Below are positions 33,411-34,086 of a stretch of DNA of 34,086 bases, one piece after another. Position 1 is the stretch's first letter, and every line of letters starts with the position of its first letter. A program made the position numbers and the translations under genes. Under the pieces are notes generated by a model, which was given only the letters and a program-made list of their open reading frames with translations, had not been told where the DNA came from and ran no database searches. Location of the stretch: contig CAXIVB010000007.1 of NCBI GenBank assembly GCA_964035575.1, forward strand, positions 1 through 34,086. The letters are read 5' to 3'. Source of the stretch: Rhynchopus sp. YZ270_cl-10 (lineage: Eukaryota; Euglenozoa; Diplonemea; Diplonemida; Diplonemidae).

Positions 33411-33455
33411 TTCCCAGAACAAGTGGGTACCTAGAACATTGTAGAGAAAAAGGGC
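33411..33455 (+). promoter_or_regulatory. conserved upstream block of SL RNA gene 2
   Basis: It contains TTCCCAGAACAAGT, GGTACCTAGAACATTG and TAGAGAAAAAGGGC, ending directly at the leader start. It is nearly the same as the block before copy 3, with identical spacing. Farther upstream (33272-33410) the sequence is still related to the region before copy 1 (32850-32976), so copies 1 and 2 belong to one ~300-bp duplicated cassette. Confidence 0.68.
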
Positions 33456-33573
33456 AACCAACGATTTCTAAAGCTACAGTTTCTGTACTTCATTGGTATG
33501 GAAGCATGAAGATTATATTCTTCACACAACTTTGTCAAAACATGGCCAGTTTCGAAAGAGACTGGCCTTTTTT
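33456..33573 (+). ncRNA. SL RNA: spliced-leader (SL) RNA gene, copy 2
   Basis: The exon (33456-33495) is identical to copy 1 and is followed by the GTATGG donor. The intron-side stem reads GAAGA-TTATAT-TCTTC: loop and stem lengths differ from copy 1 but pairing is kept. The putative Sm region ACAACTTTGTC is unchanged. The 3' stem-loop GGCCAGTTTC-GAAA-GAGACTGGCC (33544-33567) pairs over all ten positions with one G-U, and a T6 run follows at 33568-33573. The start is 434 bp after that of copy 1. The total of 118 bp from exon start to T-run end is the same in all three copies, although the internal lengths vary by small offsetting changes. Confidence 0.95.
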
Positions 33574-33629
33574 ACGTTAACATCACCTTGTGCAAACCCA
33601 AAAAACACACATGATTCCCATGTTCTTCG

Positions 33630-33800
33630 AATATTTTGGTGATTAGGATATGTGTAATGCTCAGATTAAATTGTACGACCACGCAATTGACTCAAATGAG
33701 CCCAAATATCCCGTATTCCCAAGATTTTTGGACTTTCGAGCACATTGGGCATCCTTAGGTATGTTTATAAGCCACTCTACGGCTATGTTAGAAAAAAAAC
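33630..33800 (+). repeat. 172-bp family unit between SL genes 2 and 3
   Basis: TGATTAGGATATGTGTAATG, CTCAGATTAAATTGTACGACC, CGCAATTGACTCAAATGAGCCC, TTCCCAAGATTTTTGG and GCATCCTTAGGTATG match the unit at about 32583-32750 closely. It replaces the outer part of the SL upstream region seen before copies 1 and 2, which suggests that the repeat entered the SL array or that the SL cassette was placed into repeats. Confidence 0.82.
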
Positions 33801-33829
33801 CCACCATAATAATGATACATATGGCATGA

Positions 33830-33874
33830 TTCCCAGAACATGTTGGCACTTAGAACATTGTAGAGAAAAAGGGC
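33830..33874 (+). promoter_or_regulatory. conserved upstream block of SL RNA gene 3
   Basis: TTCCCAGAACATGTTGGCAC, TTAGAACATTGTAGAG and AAAAAGGGC precede the leader at the same distance as in copies 1 and 2. Because a 172-bp family unit replaces the DNA farther upstream, this copy narrows the conserved and therefore possibly essential region to roughly the last 85 bp, with the strongest match in the last 45 bp. Confidence 0.68.
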
Positions 33875-33992
33875 AACCAACGATTTCTAAAGCTACAGTT
33901 TCTGTACTTCATTGGTATGGAAGCATGAAGATTATTCTTCTCACACAACTTTGTCAAAACATGGCCAGTTTCGAAAGAGACTGGCCTTTTTT
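33875..33992 (+). ncRNA. SL RNA: spliced-leader (SL) RNA gene, copy 3
   Basis: The exon (33875-33914) is identical to the other copies, with the same GTATGG donor. The intron-side stem is GAAGA-TTAT-TCTTC, then ACAACTTTGTC, then the 3' stem-loop GGCCAGTTTC-GAAA-GAGACTGGCC (33963-33986) and T6 (33987-33992). It starts 419 bp after copy 2. The flank after the T-run, with CGATCGTCTTGTGCACAAGAAG, matches that after copy 1; in copy 2 this part is shortened. The window ends 94 bp downstream, so further copies may follow. Confidence 0.95.
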
Positions 33993-34067
33993 ACGTTAAC
34001 ACGATCGTCTTGTGCACAAGAAGCAAAAAAAACCCACACAACAACAGCAGAAGTTTAGAACCACATT

Positions 34068-34086
34068 CAGACCCTGACCCAACTCC
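34068..34086 (+). other. 19-bp motif shared with the 5S copy 2 downstream flank
   Basis: CAGACCCTGACCCAACTCC lies at the window edge, about 75 bp after the T-run of SL copy 3. The same sequence with one change occurs on the minus strand at about 25191-25209, downstream of 5S copy 2 and in the same direction relative to the gene. Its role is unknown; it may mark an old joint SL/5S repeat. Confidence 0.55.

Overview
The window looks like nuclear DNA of a euglenozoan, most likely a diplonemid. The decisive evidence is three spliced-leader (SL) RNA genes at the right end. Their roughly 39-40 nt exon starts AACCAACGATTTC and ends CAGTTTCTGTACTTCATTG, directly followed by a GT splice donor. The exon 3' half is the hallmark of kinetoplastid and diplonemid leaders, and the AACCAACGATTT start matches the diplonemid type as I remember it. 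Eukaryotic 5S rRNA genes and eukaryotic tRNA genes with T-run terminators agree with this. No protein-coding gene can be supported anywhere in the window.

Layout, left to right. (1) 1-21942: about 54.7 head-to-tail copies of a 401-bp satellite, almost free of variation; I found only six differences. (2) 21943-25640: an island of RNA genes. It opens with the 3' part of a tRNA gene (probably Pro) fused to the satellite. Then come twelve intact tRNA genes on both strands: Leu-CAA, Asp-GTC, Arg-TCT, Val-TAC, initiator Met, Gly-CCC, Ile-TAT, Ser-CGA, Thr-AGT, Leu-CAG, Ala-CGC and Thr-CGT. There are also two identical 5S rRNA genes on the minus strand, a 5S relic and a possible tRNA relic. A small array of ~160-bp repeats (23290-23875) lies inside the island. 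(3) About 25710-27355: a 172-bp tandem array, related to the 160-bp repeats but in opposite orientation. (4) 27372-29358: about five more copies of the same 401-bp satellite. (5) 29359-32400: a decayed, G/C-hairpin-rich mosaic of pieces related to both satellites. (6) 32405-34086: scattered copies of the 172-bp family around three SL RNA genes with conserved upstream elements, a GAAA-capped 3' stem-loop and a T6 run.

The genes all make small RNAs for translation (tRNA, 5S) or for mRNA maturation by trans-splicing (SL RNA). The tRNA and 5S genes are expected Pol III genes with internal promoters. SL RNA in kinetoplastids is made by Pol II from an upstream promoter, and the conserved block just upstream of all three copies fits that.

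The most unusual observation is that three of the twelve tRNAs (Thr-AGT, Ala-CGC, Thr-CGT) have C instead of the near-universal U at position 33, while otherwise looking intact. Other points of interest are C(GNA)G mini-hairpins shared between the satellite and the decayed region, a satellite boundary that cuts a tRNA gene, and a single repeat family surrounding both the tRNA/5S island and the SL genes.
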